Origin: Phycisphaerales bacterium
GTDB taxonomy: Bacteria > Planctomycetota > Phycisphaerae > Phycisphaerales > UBA1924
DNA length: 64,000 nt
Assembly (NCBI GenBank): GCA_029260455.1
Contig: JAJDDF010000009.1
Coordinates: forward strand, 1-64,000
Direction of reading: 5' to 3'
The notes under the pieces were generated by a model, which had not been told where the DNA came from, made no database searches, and saw nothing but the letters and a program-made list of their open reading frames with translations. Numbering within the stretch: position 1 is the stretch's first letter; each line of letters starts with the position of its first letter. Made by a program: the position numbers and the translations under genes. Shown piece by piece: positions 44,511-55,000 of the stretch.

Positions 44511-45001
44511 CACGCCGTGCGGATGATGAGTGGTACGCGGGCAAAGATGGCAAGAGCACGCTGCGCTTTGAGTGCACGCAGTGCGGGGCATGTTGCACTG
44601 GCCCGGAAGGCGCCGTGCATGTGAATCAACGCGAAGTGCGCATGCTTGCAAAGCACATCGGCATCACAGCTGAGGAATGTATTGATCGCTATACGCATAT
44701 GCTGCCCGAGGGGCGCTCACTGATCGAACGCGAAACCGCACCGGATTCCGGCTGTTTTGATTGCGTGTTTCTGGATCGCACGAGTGATCCGCAGCGCGCC
44801 ACATGCAGCGTGTACGATGCGCGCCCGACACAATGCCGAACTTTCCCATGGTGGCCCGACAACATCAAGAATCCCAGCAGTTGGCGCCGCGCGGGAACAC
44901 ACTGCGAAGGCATCGGGCAAGGCGGATATGTGCCAATCGAACACATTCGTGTTCAGCGCAACGCACAGGAGGCTGCCCATCCGGTGCGGCGCGGGTCTTG
45001 A
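44507..45001 (+). CDS. YkgJ-family cysteine-cluster protein
   Basis: About 164 aa if translation begins at the TTG overlapping the previous stop (TTGA); a GTG at 44501 is an alternative, and the ATG at 44426 would run deep into the VOC gene. Cysteines are FECTQCGACCTGPEG near residue 25, then CFDCVFLD and CSVYDARPTQCRTFPWWP. This is the spacing of YkgJ/UPF0153 proteins, which bind zinc or an iron-sulfur cluster. Cellular role is not established. Confidence 0.85.
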   Translation: MTRRADDEWYAGKDGKSTLRFECTQCGACCTGPEGAVHVNQREVRMLAKHIGITAEECIDRYTHMLPEGRSLIERETAPDSGCFDCVFLDRTSDPQRATCSVYDARPTQCRTFPWWPDNIKNPSSWRRAGTHCEGIGQGGYVPIEHIRVQRNAQEAAHPVRRGS

Positions 45002-45023
45002 ATCGGCAGATACGCGTTTGCCC

Positions 45024-45072
45024 TAAAAACGAGACTGGCACGACGGACTTTGTAATCCGCCGTGCAGTCTCG
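45024..45072 (-). terminator. Long-stem terminator for the minus-strand gene
   Basis: On the minus strand a 17-bp arm beginning CGAGACTGCACGGCGGA (45072-45056) pairs with the arm ending in CAGTCTCG, with one bulge and one mismatch. TTTTTAGGG follows. It lies between two convergent genes and ends the secreted-protein transcript that starts at 45985. Confidence 0.75.
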
Positions 45073-45127
45073 GGCCAGTCACATCCGTGATGTACCTAGC
45101 GGTGTCAGGGTTGACACGTAAAGTCAG

Positions 45128-45985
45128 TTATGCAGCGCGACGGCGCCGGAGGGCAACCATGCCTCCCATGGCAATGATTGCCATGGATCCGGGTGTCGGA
45201 ATAACAAGCCATGCTGCCCCGGCCTGCTTCAAACTTTCATCCATTGGGTTGACCATTTCAGGAAGAAACGCACCGGCAGCAATATCCCATACCGCGATCG
45301 GGGCAACACTTGGGCCTGCGCGTCCCGGGACCATATAGGCAAGGCCCTTATTGATTGCAAGACCAGCGGACAGGGTCGTAGCTTGCGAAGCGGGGAAATC
45401 TGCGACATGCACTGGTGCACCAGCATTGAAGATATCGATCGACCACAGCCCACTATTCGCCGAGGGATCGTTGTCGAGGAAATAGAACAACTGTGAAGCC
45501 TCATCGAAGGCCATGCCGTCGAGCTTGAAGAGCTTGGCGTCATAAGTGAACACCGGTGTGCCCACGCCTGTCGTTGTATCGATCTCAAAGATTGATCCTG
45601 TGTTGCCAAGACCTGAGTTCACTTCAGAGCCATACAAACTTCCATTTGCGAAGGTGAGACCCGCAGGACGTAACGCCCCACCGCCTTGTTGGGTCATGTT
45701 TGCCAACAGCGTGGGTGCTGTGGTGACAGGGAGAGTGTCAAAATTCGATGTACTCCATGAATAGAGACGGTCACTCTCACTGAGGTACAGGAGCCCATTG
45801 GGGTTGTCGGCGCCCATCCCCCATACCCCTTGATTTCCAAAGAGAGGCACTGGAGCCTGCCCCGGCTCAAGGAACAAGACAGGATCGGTAGGATCCGCAG
45901 AACCAATAACCAACCCACCGATAAATGAAGCATTTGCAGCGCATGCCAACGCCATAACCGCTCCGGCAACAATAATAGCCTTCAT
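45128..45985 (-). CDS. PEP-CTERM-like exported protein
   Basis: A 285-aa exported protein. The start at 45985 has GAGGAG six bases upstream and gives a signal peptide (MKAIIVAGAVMALACAANAS). The body is rich in propeller-like blocks (NGLLYLSESDRLYSWSTSNFD, LFKLDGMAFDEASQLFYFLDND, GLWSIDIFNAGAPVHV), suggesting a beta-propeller or similar extracellular fold. It ends in PTPGSMAIIAMGGMVALRRRRAA, the sorting tail. The upstream region to 46190 shows no recognised element. Confidence 0.8.
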   Translation of the reverse strand: MKAIIVAGAVMALACAANASFIGGLVIGSADPTDPVLFLEPGQAPVPLFGNQGVWGMGADNPNGLLYLSESDRLYSWSTSNFDTLPVTTAPTLLANMTQQGGGALRPAGLTFANGSLYGSEVNSGLGNTGSIFEIDTTTGVGTPVFTYDAKLFKLDGMAFDEASQLFYFLDNDPSANSGLWSIDIFNAGAPVHVADFPASQATTLSAGLAINKGLAYMVPGRAGPSVAPIAVWDIAAGAFLPEMVNPMDESLKQAGAAWLVIPTPGSMAIIAMGGMVALRRRRAA

Positions 45986-46190
45986 AGCCAACTCCTCTTG
46001 TTGGGATCCCTGTGCAGAGTTCCCTGTGCGTAGTGGGAATCTAACCCCACCTTGACGCACTGCAAGGAATACTCGCAAAAATCATCACAATCGTTATGTA
46101 CCGCACAAGAAGCACGATCCTCATCACCCTAAGCATGGATAAATGGGAAATTCAGGGAAAATAGATACTTGTGCCTGGTGTATGCGGTAA

Positions 46191-47543
46191 TCAACTGTGC
46201 GTAGTAGCAAGCAATCGCTCGAGGTAATGGATGTCCATCCCCCCCTTGCAGAAGGTCGGATTGTCGAGCAGTTCGCGATGGAGTCCGATGGTTGTTTTCA
46301 ACGGCTCAATTGTGAACTCAGCAAACGCCCGCCGGGCCCGGGCAATGCAGTCATCGCGATTGTCGGCGTGAATCAGCAACTTGGCGATCATCGAATCGTA
46401 GTTCGGCGGCACCCTGTAGCCAGCAACAACATGCGTATCCACTCGCACACCAGGACCGCCGGGAGGATCAAACCGATCAATTGGTCCCGGGCACGGGGCA
46501 AAGTTTCGTTTCCAGTTCTCGGCGTTGATGCGAAACTCCATTGCATGGCCGCGCACCTTGATATCACGCTGACGGAAGGGCAATTCCTCGCCGCCGGCAA
46601 CGCGAATGCCAGTTTTGACAATGTCGATTCCCGTGATGAGTTCTGTGACCGGGTGTTCGACCTGCACGCGTGTGTTGACTTCAAGGAGATAAAAATGCTG
46701 CTTTTCATCGAGCAGGAATTCGACTGTGGCAGCGCCCGCGTAGTTGGCGCTGCGCACAAGGCGCGCGGCGCTCTTGCACACATCATCGCGCTTTCGCGGG
46801 TCGATGTGCGGCGCGGGGGCTTCTTCGATCAGTTTTTGATGTCGGCGCTGGGTCGAGCAATCGCGCTCATAAAGATGCACCGCATTGCCATGCTTGTCAC
46901 CCATGACCTGCACTTCGATATGGCGCGCGTGTTCGAGGAATTTTTCGATATAGACAGCGCCGTTGCCAAAGGCCGCGATTGCTTCTTGCTGGGCTTGGGA
47001 GATTGCTTTGGCAAGTTCTGCCTGTGAACGGACGATGCGCATGCCTCGCCCGCCGCCGCCCGCTGCCGCTTTGACGATCACCGGGAAGCCGATTTTCTCT
47101 GCCACTTCGATCGCTTCTTCGGTTTCTTCGATGGCGCCATCGGAACCGGGGAAGACGGGCACCTTGGCTTTGCGTGCCAGTTGTTTGCAGGAGATTTTGT
47201 CGCCGAGCAATCCCATCGCGGTGTGCGAGGGGCCAATGAATTCGAAATTACTTTCCTTGCAGACCTCGGCAAAGTGTGCGTTTTCTGCAAGAAAACCGTA
47301 GCCGGGGTGAATTGAATCCGCACCAGACACTTCTGCAGCAGCGATGATTCTTGGGATATTGAGATAGCTTTCGACCGCTGGCCCTGCCCCGATGCACACC
47401 GTGCGGTCAGCAAGCTTGAGAAAGGGTGCTTCGGCGTCGGCCTCGGAATACACACAGACCACTTCAATGCCAAGTTCACGACAAGCGCGCAGAATTCGCA
47501 GCGCGATTTCCCCACGGTTTGCGATCAACACTCTTTTCAACAT
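46191..47543 (-). CDS. accC: Biotin carboxylase subunit of acetyl-CoA carboxylase
   Basis: A 450-aa ATP-grasp enzyme that carboxylates biotin on AccB in the first step of fatty-acid synthesis. Family motifs: MLKRVLIANRGEIALRIL at the start, KAAAGGGGRGMRIV (ATP loop), HIEVQVMGDKHGNAVHL, ERDCSTQRRHQKLIEEAPAP, and FYLLEVNTRVQVEHPVTE with the catalytic residues. The start at 47543 (MLKRV) is the conserved N-terminus; the 24 residues before it are not. It is preceded by accB and ends the minus-strand run. Confidence 0.97.
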   Translation of the reverse strand: MLKRVLIANRGEIALRILRACRELGIEVVCVYSEADAEAPFLKLADRTVCIGAGPAVESYLNIPRIIAAAEVSGADSIHPGYGFLAENAHFAEVCKESNFEFIGPSHTAMGLLGDKISCKQLARKAKVPVFPGSDGAIEETEEAIEVAEKIGFPVIVKAAAGGGGRGMRIVRSQAELAKAISQAQQEAIAAFGNGAVYIEKFLEHARHIEVQVMGDKHGNAVHLYERDCSTQRRHQKLIEEAPAPHIDPRKRDDVCKSAARLVRSANYAGAATVEFLLDEKQHFYLLEVNTRVQVEHPVTELITGIDIVKTGIRVAGGEELPFRQRDIKVRGHAMEFRINAENWKRNFAPCPGPIDRFDPPGGPGVRVDTHVVAGYRVPPNYDSMIAKLLIHADNRDDCIARARRAFAEFTIEPLKTTIGLHRELLDNPTFCKGGMDIHYLERLLATTHS

Positions 47544-47562
47544 GCCGTTGCGTCCATCCGTG

Positions 47563-48021
47563 TCACGCGCTGCGCACCATGAAAAGGGTCTGACCGTATT
47601 CGACGGGCTCGCCACTCTTCACCAGAATTTTTTCAATGACGCCCGAGACTTCGGCCTTAATTTCGGAGAAGACTTTCATAGCTTCGACGATGCACACAAC
47701 AGTTTCGGCGCTGACTGAATCGCCAGCTGACACATAGGCCGGGCTCTCGGGGTCGGGTGAGCTATAGAACGTGCCGACCATGGGCGATGTGATGGGTGTC
47801 AGTCCGGGGTCGTTCTCAGCTTCAGTTGTGCTTGCGCCTGCGGCGGCAGCCGGTACGGGGAGAGGCGCAGTCGGCGCGACCTGCGGGATCGGCATAACGA
47901 CACCGCCTCCCATGGGCCTGCGCAGAACAACAGATTCCTGTTCGTCGCGCAGGTCGAGTTCCGAGAGATCGTTCTCGACCATCAGGCGAACCAGTTCCTT
48001 GAGCCTGCGAATATCGATCAT
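47563..48021 (-). CDS. accB: Biotin carboxyl carrier protein of acetyl-CoA carboxylase
   Basis: A 152-aa carrier. The start at 48021 ([14 protein letters not shown]) overlaps the preceding peptidase stop by four bases (ATGA). The N-terminal helical part and an Ala/Pro-rich linker (residues 48-72) lead to the biotinyl domain, with biotin-accepting Lys in CIVEAMKVFSEI near residue 117. Upstream of that lies SPMVGTFYSSPDPE, the conserved structural loop. It works with AccC encoded 20 bp downstream. Confidence 0.95.
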   Translation of the reverse strand: MIDIRRLKELVRLMVENDLSELDLRDEQESVVLRRPMGGGVVMPIPQVAPTAPLPVPAAAAGASTTEAENDPGLTPITSPMVGTFYSSPDPESPAYVSAGDSVSAETVVCIVEAMKVFSEIKAEVSGVIEKILVKSGEPVEYGQTLFMVRSA

Positions 48022-49157
48022 GCCAGCTTTGCCCACTTCGTGTCCGTTGGAAGCGATGACAGCACACGCCGCCCGCGCTCTGTGACGAGAACATCATCCT
48101 CGATGCGCACGCCGCCTGCACCGGGGAGGTAAATACCGGGCTCGACGGTGACCACCATGCCCGGAACAAGTGGCACCGGTGGCCGCGCAAGGGATGGCTT
48201 ACCGATGCCCGGTCCCTCGTGGATATTGAGGCCAATGCCATGCCCAGTGCCATGGCCAAACTGCTCGGCGTAGCCTGCTTTTGCGATGATATTACGTGCA
48301 ACTGCATCAACATCACTGCTCAAAACGCCCGGCTTGATCGCGTCGATCGCGGCCAGCTGAGCCTCAAGGACAATGCTATAGATATTTTCGAATCTTTTGG
48401 GCCAGCGCCGGATCGCAAAGGTGCGCGTCAGGTCGCCGTGATAGCCCCCGAAACATGCGCCCCAGTCGATGAGCAGCAGTTGGCCTGCACGAACCTTTGT
48501 TGATCCCGGTGACGCGTGGGGCTTGGAGCTGTTTGCACCTGCTGCCACGATCGTCTCAAAGGAAGGGCCATCGGCGCCATTGACCCGCATTTCGTATTCG
48601 AGCAGGGCACAGATTTCATTTTCAGTTTGGCCCGGCTCGATGGTTGGCAATACCGTGAGCAGCGCATCTTGTTGAATGCGGATTGCCTTGCGCAAGAGTG
48701 CGACTTCACTCGCGTCTTTCAGTTCGCGCAGTGATGAGATCAGGCTGCCAGTAGCCGTAATGCGTTTTGTGCCAAGCGCTTTGGTCAACTGTGCATAGAC
48801 TTCGATCGTGAGATGGGCGCGCGGCACACCCAGTTTGCCAGCGCCTCGTCCCATGACCTGCTTCACGGCGTCGACCATTGTTTCGCCGGTGCGGATGATG
48901 ATTTTGGCGAGGGGTCGAATGGGTTCAAGGTCTTCAGCAAGGCGAAAATCGGAGATGACCACCGGTTTGCCCGCGCCGACGACGATCAGCCAAGATGCCT
49001 CGCCATGAAAGCCGGTGAGATAGTGAATATCGGGGGGATTGGTGACAAGGAGAGATGCAATGCCCTTTGCGCGCATGAGACGTTTGAGGCGAGTCAGGCG
49101 TCCGCGATGGACAGTGAGTGCTTTGGCAGATTGACGAGTTGCGGCTGCGGGGGGCAT
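48018..49157 (-). CDS. M24 metallopeptidase (Xaa-Pro aminopeptidase-like)
   Basis: A 379-aa two-domain peptidase. The N-terminal creatinase-like domain (residues about 15-135) has [18 protein letters not shown]. The C-terminal pita-bread domain holds all five metal ligands: Asp in LLIDWGACF, Asp in YHGDLTRTF, His in [11 protein letters not shown], Glu in [11 protein letters not shown] and Glu in VRIEDDVLV. Substrates are probably X-Pro peptides. The ATG at 49157 is preferred over a GTG at 49187, which would share a base with the previous stop. It sits directly before accB, as an M24 peptidase does in some other bacteria. Confidence 0.9.
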   Translation of the reverse strand: MPPAAATRQSAKALTVHRGRLTRLKRLMRAKGIASLLVTNPPDIHYLTGFHGEASWLIVVGAGKPVVISDFRLAEDLEPIRPLAKIIIRTGETMVDAVKQVMGRGAGKLGVPRAHLTIEVYAQLTKALGTKRITATGSLISSLRELKDASEVALLRKAIRIQQDALLTVLPTIEPGQTENEICALLEYEMRVNGADGPSFETIVAAGANSSKPHASPGSTKVRAGQLLLIDWGACFGGYHGDLTRTFAIRRWPKRFENIYSIVLEAQLAAIDAIKPGVLSSDVDAVARNIIAKAGYAEQFGHGTGHGIGLNIHEGPGIGKPSLARPPVPLVPGMVVTVEPGIYLPGAGGVRIEDDVLVTERGRRVLSSLPTDTKWAKLA

Positions 49158-49186
49158 TGGGGGCGAAGTATACAGACTTCGATGCA

Positions 49187-49903
49187 CTATTCATCACGAA
49201 GCGCGACGGGCGGGCTGAGTAACTCATTGAGAATGATCGCCCGGCGAAGTTCTGCGCGGCCTGGGATCGCCATGCGTTTGGAAACGGCTGTCGCAGCAGC
49301 AGCAGCGGCAGCAGTTGCATCGGCGGCACGATGTGTCATCCGGTGCTTGAGATATTGTGCCTTGAGCGCCTCTTGCTGGGCGTCCCGAGGATCAACCGGC
49401 TGTTGTTGGGCGGGAACCCGTCTTGCAGTCGGCCTGGCGCTGGTGACTGTTCGCTGTGGCGTCTGCGTGCGTGCAGATGGAACCGGTCTCGCCATGGTGA
49501 TCGGGCGAACAGGGACGGTGTGCCCTGAACCTGCGGGGGATGTTGGAGCAGCTTGTGTCGGCACTGGGCGAGCACGGACTGTGGGCGGCGCAGCGGGGGC
49601 AGGTGCACCAGCCTGGCGTTGACGCAATGCGCGCAACTGGGCCTGGCGGCGCTGGGCGAGTGCCTGCAGATCTGATGCTGTACGGGCAGGTTTGGCGGGT
49701 TGCGCTGTTGGTGTTGGGGCGGCTTCAGGATCGGCATCTTCAGCAGCGCGACCGGTGCGAAGCTGCTCATCCATGCGACGCCGGGAGACGTCGCGCAGGC
49801 GCTTCATCTCGGCGGCTTCCTTCATCTTGCCGACAATCCACGACAGGGCTGGGGCACCGATGACCAACGCGAAGACCAGCAGGTTGACGAGGTTGCCGCC
49901 CAT
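49187..49903 (-). CDS. Membrane-anchored Pro/Ala/Arg-rich protein
   Basis: A 238-aa protein. One N-terminal membrane helix (VNLLVFALVIGAPALSWIV) is followed by a charged helix (KEAAEMKRLRDVSRRRMDEQL). A long low-complexity stretch of Pro, Ala, Thr, Arg and Gln (residues about 55-205) and a short helical C-terminus complete it. The build suggests a membrane-tethered, unfolded cytoplasmic spacer. The ATG shares one base with the preceding stop (TAATG), so it is coupled to the BshC-like gene. Confidence 0.6.
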   Translation of the reverse strand: MGGNLVNLLVFALVIGAPALSWIVGKMKEAAEMKRLRDVSRRRMDEQLRTGRAAEDADPEAAPTPTAQPAKPARTASDLQALAQRRQAQLRALRQRQAGAPAPAAPPTVRARPVPTQAAPTSPAGSGHTVPVRPITMARPVPSARTQTPQRTVTSARPTARRVPAQQQPVDPRDAQQEALKAQYLKHRMTHRAADATAAAAAAATAVSKRMAIPGRAELRRAIILNELLSPPVALRDE

Positions 49904-51225
49904 TACTCACATGATACATCGGCTGGCACCGGCGCACGCGCCAGCCTGTGAGCAATTTCTCCGGCAAGGGCATCAAGAGCGGCATGCCCATGCAACACGG
50001 CGGGCCAGTCGCGTCGTCCTGCGATGCGTGCGCGGCGGACCTGTCCACGGAGATGCACCGCCTTTTCTTCGAGATCAGTCAATTCTTCTGTGTGATCCAG
50101 ACGGTATTGCGCGAGCAACGCGTGCATCTGGGTGTACTTTTGCAACCGGCTTTCTTTGTCGGTAGATCGTGCAATCTCCTGCGCCAGTGCGCGTTTCGCA
50201 GTGGCCGATGAGATATCGCGAAGTTGCGCTGGATCATGCTTTGCCCGGTGGGCAGTCCATGCCGCGGAGGCGATCTCTTCAAGATTCGCCCCCGGTGCCT
50301 CGATGGGAAGCGTCACATCGGCGCTTGCGACCACCATGGGTGCAAGTTCGCGACCAAGCCATGAATGAAACCATGATGCCGATGCGCGGTCGTAGACGCC
50401 CCCGCCCGTGCCGTGAATGAAGAGTTCACACCCTGCAAGACGCAAGATCGCTGTAAGTAACAATGCACGTGGGGCGAGGCATGCTTCACAGGGCGGGGTT
50501 GCAATTTCGTGCGCATCGACAGGCTGGCGCGTGCCGGTGGAAGAGATCCACCACAATGGGAGCTCTGTCTGTTCAGGGTTGCGCTCATTGATGCGCAACG
50601 GCCTGATGCCTGTGCCGGGGTGCTCGCGCAGTGCATCGTTGTAGGCATGTGCAACAGCGAGCGGGTCTGCCGCCATGCGGTTGATGAGTGAAGTGCCAAG
50701 GTCTGTTTGAAGTATTTCGCCTGCATTGAACGATTGTGCAGTGAACCATGGTGATAGCAAGGAGGCATTGGCGGATTCGGCACGTTCTGCGGGTGTGCCA
50801 GATGCTTGCGAAAAGTATTGACGGGCGGCATGAACTGCTTCGGCGACGATCGGCAGCGGGTCTGAAGAATGATCGGGTGCCGCAGTACAATCGAGTGTGA
50901 CCGTACTGAGCGTGCCATTCGCATCGCGCGAAGGGGTCTCAATGGTCGTTGCGCCCTCAGCATCATGGTCGACTACGACCGCAGCGGCGCATCCTTGAAT
51001 GCGCTTCGCCAGTTCGTGGGCTGCGATGTATTTCGCAAGAATGCCCGGGTGGAAGAACCCCGGTTGGTGCCCGGTCATGATGATCGGGCGGTCAGTTGGA
51101 AGGCCCAGTTGCGTGCGAAACGCGGTTGCGTCAGCAGATTTTGCGGCCCATGCCTGCGCCGCAAGTGCGTGCCACGTCGAGGGCTCTGGTTTGAGAAGCA
51201 CACGCTGAACGCCCGCAGCACTCAC
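49903..51225 (-). CDS. BshC-like protein, weak assignment
   Basis: A 440-aa protein starting at a GTG that overlaps the preceding glycosyltransferase stop by four bases (GTGA). The N-terminal segment IIMTGHQPGFFHPGILAKYIAA (residues about 48-70) resembles the entry motif of bacillithiol synthases (BshC: G-Q-Q-P-x-x-x-x-G-P), with His replacing the first Gln. A second block, RALLLTAILRLAGCELFIHGTGGGVYD near residue 255, and a C-terminal coiled coil (EELTDLEEKAVHLRGQVRRARI) fit that family loosely. The presence of bacillithiol cannot be concluded. The protein is probably an enzyme of small-molecule metabolism. Confidence 0.4.
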   Translation of the reverse strand: MSAAGVQRVLLKPEPSTWHALAAQAWAAKSADATAFRTQLGLPTDRPIIMTGHQPGFFHPGILAKYIAAHELAKRIQGCAAAVVVDHDAEGATTIETPSRDANGTLSTVTLDCTAAPDHSSDPLPIVAEAVHAARQYFSQASGTPAERAESANASLLSPWFTAQSFNAGEILQTDLGTSLINRMAADPLAVAHAYNDALREHPGTGIRPLRINERNPEQTELPLWWISSTGTRQPVDAHEIATPPCEACLAPRALLLTAILRLAGCELFIHGTGGGVYDRASASWFHSWLGRELAPMVVASADVTLPIEAPGANLEEIASAAWTAHRAKHDPAQLRDISSATAKRALAQEIARSTDKESRLQKYTQMHALLAQYRLDHTEELTDLEEKAVHLRGQVRRARIAGRRDWPAVLHGHAALDALAGEIAHRLARAPVPADVSCE

Positions 51226-51983
51226 CCGGCGCTCTCTGCGCACACAGACGCACACTCGCTGGCACTGCTTACGACGGGCAATCGATCAGCAGACCGATCG
51301 AGCTCGCGCGCAAGCACTTCGCGATAGTGCGCCAGGCGCACGCAATCATCATTCAAGGGCCCACCAAAGGTACGCGTCGGATCGTTGTAAATGAGTTTCA
51401 CCGGCACTTCTGTGATGCGCAATTGCGCTGCGACCGCCTGTACCCAGAATTGAAGGGGAAAGGCATAGCCAGTCTCGGTGAGTGCAAGCTCTTGCAACGC
51501 AGCAACACGGTAGGCCTTGAACCCGCAAAATGCATCGGAAATTGACAGTCCCAGATGAGCGTTGATTTCATCAGTGATGGTGTGGTTAATCGCACGGCGT
51601 GCCGCGGGCGGGCTGCCAACACCCTCATGAACTTTCAGATATCGCGAGCCGGAGACGATGTCCCATGCATCGCGCTCAGCTTCTTCGATAAACTGCGCAA
51701 TGGCTTCCGGTTCATGCTGCTCATCACAATCCATGGTGATGACCCAGTCATAGCCATCAACGATCGACCAGCGGAATGCATCCTGCAACGATCGACCATA
51801 CCCACGGTTTGTTGCGTGACGAATCACTTCGACATGTTGCTCAGCAAGCAAGCAAGGCGTGCGGTCGGTTGAGCCATCATCGATCACCAGCACATCGTCG
51901 GGCGCGTGCTGCACCACACGACTGATGACCGAACGAATGTACTTTTCTTCGTTGTACACCGGAATCGCGACGAGTGTGCGCAT
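51222..51983 (-). CDS. Glycosyltransferase family 2 (DPM1-like)
   Basis: A 253-aa GT-A enzyme. Landmarks: TLVAIPVYNEEKYIRSVI, VLVIDDGSTDRTPCL, and the metal-binding MDCDEQHEPEAI. ISDAFCGFKAYRVAALQEL and FPLQFWVQAVA follow, the acceptor-side pattern of polyprenyl-phosphate glycosyltransferases. The start at 51983 (MRTLVAIPVYNEE) has GGGAG upstream. It sits between the LPS-export-like gene and the BshC-like gene, which suggests a role in envelope glycolipid synthesis. Confidence 0.85.
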   Translation of the reverse strand: MRTLVAIPVYNEEKYIRSVISRVVQHAPDDVLVIDDGSTDRTPCLLAEQHVEVIRHATNRGYGRSLQDAFRWSIVDGYDWVITMDCDEQHEPEAIAQFIEEAERDAWDIVSGSRYLKVHEGVGSPPAARRAINHTITDEINAHLGLSISDAFCGFKAYRVAALQELALTETGYAFPLQFWVQAVAAQLRITEVPVKLIYNDPTRTFGGPLNDDCVRLAHYREVLARELDRSADRLPVVSSASECASVCAESAG

Positions 51984-52058
51984 CGACTCAATCTCCCAAT
52001 AGACCATTTCGGAATCTGTGAATACTGTGCGGATGGTAGGCACGCCGGGCGCGTCCGC

Positions 52059-55000
52059 CTACTGCGACCCTGTGCCCGACACCTGCGTCGCACGCCACGC
52101 CCCGGTGACGAGATCAATAATGATGCCCTCGGCGGCGATATTGCGTGCGGATTCCGCATCAAAGAGCGTTACCCGATTGCCGCGGCGCGAGGAGGCAAGC
52201 AATTCGGATGTGTTGCCATCAAAACGCACCTCATCGGCAACGAGTTCGTTCGCGCCATGTCGGGCGAAGACGCCGCCTTCAGCAACCGCAGCGTGCAAGG
52301 TTGGTGCACTTGGATCCGATGTCGCATCGAGAGGCGTGAATGATGCGGTGAGCTGCTCACACTCAAGTTCTGCAGCGCGCTCTGCGCCAGGTGCAAGATG
52401 ACGCAAGCGCACCGCGCGCTCCATAATCGCAACACCTGATGCGGCATCAAGAGTGAATGTGCCTTTCCAGTTGAAGACGCTCGTGCCGCGCAAGGAACCC
52501 TTATTCAATGCAGCAGGGCGAGCAAAAGGATCACTGTCAGGTGACACCGAATCCGTACCGCGGCGGTCTTCGACAAGAAGCGTACCCGCTGCAGGCACAT
52601 CAATCGTGCGGGCAGTGAGATCTGTCGAAATGATCGGGCCGCGCAGCGCAAGAGCGGATTCAAGGATGCGCTCCGTATCGGTGTCACCCGGTGCAAATCG
52701 GCGCAGCTCTGCCCGGGCCTGCCCTTCATCCGTTGCTTCAAGTGTCACCCTGCGCACGATGGATTCCTCAGAGCGCTCAAGCTGCTTGCGCGTGCGCTCT
52801 TCCAAAATGCCCGCAACTGTTTCAAGGACGATGCGATCAGCAGCAAGGTCGTACCGATCCGTGCCGCGCGTCTCTGCGTGCCCGGTCACAGTGCCAAGCA
52901 GTTCTGCACGCCCGGCGATGTCATCAAGAAGCAATCCTTGCGTGAAATCAATATTGATGCGGTCATAATCGCTGCGGTCTCGATCGCGCCGGGCGTAGGA
53001 CAAGTTGCCCCCGCCAAAGACAACAAGATTTGCTGATGGTTCATCAATGCGAATCTGATTTCCAAGGATAGTCAGGCCGTGTTCAAATCGGGAGCCCGCG
53101 GCGAGCTTGTCCTTCCCGATAAATGCCCCAACCACTGCGGGCGCGCCAATGACCCCGACCACACCAGTCTCCGCTTCGGCATCGATGCGAGAACCCGAGA
53201 CAATCAACCCCTGGCGTGTTGTGATGTGCGCGTTTTCTTCTGCGACTGCGCCGGTCACGCGCACGTTATGGTCATCATCTTGTGCAAGTGTGAGGGAAAT
53301 GAGTTCCGCTTCGATTTCATCGCCTTGTGCAGTCGCAGTTGCTTCACCAAATGCACTTGCGATGATCGGCACGAGGCGAGCGCCGGTTTCCGGAGATGTA
53401 TCAAAGAGCACATCAAGGCGATCTGCGCGCACATGGGCCGCATCGCGCGTTCCATTCTCCGAACGCACCACGATTGACGCCGAGCCTTCAGCTGAGACGT
53501 GCGACAACCGGGGAATATCCCCAGCATCAAAGGAAGCGCGAATGGTGTCGCCTCGCACTTCGCCTTCGGGTGCGCGAATTGCCACACGATCAAATGCGAC
53601 AAATTGCCGCAGTGCAACACCTTCGATGCGGCGGTGTGCATCGGCGTTCTGTTGTGCAAGCGCATCAAAGGTCAAATGCGCACTGCCCGACCATGTCAAC
53701 TCCGGCCACTGTTCTTGTGGAATGGGGCTGGCAGCATCACCTTGCGGCGCTGCGCGCAGCCGCCCCGCACCAGGAAATGACGCTGTGCCCGCAATCAGGT
53801 CCGCATCGAGACTGCCTGTGAGCAGTGATGCACGGTCGGTAAACTCAAAATCAACACCGAGTTCGCCACCGACGCCCCGCGCACTAATCGCGTGCGAGGT
53901 CAGGCCCCATGCGAGTGAACCGCAGCGAACGGTCAACCCGTTTGCATCATCAATTGCCACGACGCGCCCGGTGTTCGGTGCGCTAAGCTTGATCGCAACT
54001 TCATCATGGAGCAGCGCTTCGGGCGCCTCATCGATGGGCAAGACCTCGATGGGTCCAGTTGATGTGATGCGAATGATCTGCGCCGTTTCGTCATTATTAA
54101 ATGCGGCATCGGCGGTGGATGAGGCGTTCGAATTGGAGGTGTCGCTCGCCGCGCGCCCGAAATCAATCGGCGTGATAGCACCGGCGGCGAGCCTGCGATC
54201 AAGCAGGTGCATCCACACTTCGGCTTGATCGGCGGCAATGGACGCCCCGCCACGCTCGATGTGAACATTTGTCGAGAAGGTCGCGGCGTAGTAATCAGAA
54301 GCAGCAGGCGCATCGGTATCGGTATCGGTAGACACATCTTCAATTGGATCGGTTGCAATTGTGCCTCGGCGAGCGCGGGCCTGTGCATCGGCGCGGCGCA
54401 TCGCTGCAGGATTGATTGTCGTCTGCCTATGCTCTGCGACTTGTAGATATTGCAGGCGCTGGCTTACTTCTGAAAACCGAACTGTCAAACCTTCGCCATC
54501 AAAGGATAGTCCCGGCGCTTCGATCTTCACTTCACCCGGCGCTTCGGCCTGACCCATCAAGCTCTGAAAGCGCAGTTCCGGCGTGGTGAGCGTCGTGTGC
54601 ACAAGATCCGGCTCATCATCTTCGAAACGCTCAAGAATGCGGATCGTTACATCACCATCGAGTGTGCCTGATTCCGGGCGCCCGTTGGCCCGTCGATCTG
54701 GCCAGAGGATGCGGCCGTGTTCGGCGGTCACTTCAACAACCTGATCGCCATTGAAAAGAAACGCGCGGGGCTTGGTTACTTCAAAGCGGCCCTCCCCTGC
54801 AGGATCAAGCGCTTCCCATTCCATGCGCGCCACAACTTCGCCCGTGTCTGGATTGGTTGACATATAGACCGAGCCGGTCATCTCACCAAACGGGCCCGAA
54901 CCAAGGTCAACCGGGGGCGGCGCGCCAATATCAATGGGCATGTTCGCACCGCCCGGCAAATTCGGTGCGCCAGGCGTATTCGCAGGCCCCGAAATGACGG

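Noticed and set aside
45030-45072. Small RNA in the hairpin between 45.0 and 45.1 kb
   Set aside because: The stem is followed by a T run on the minus strand right after a stop codon, so a terminator explains it.
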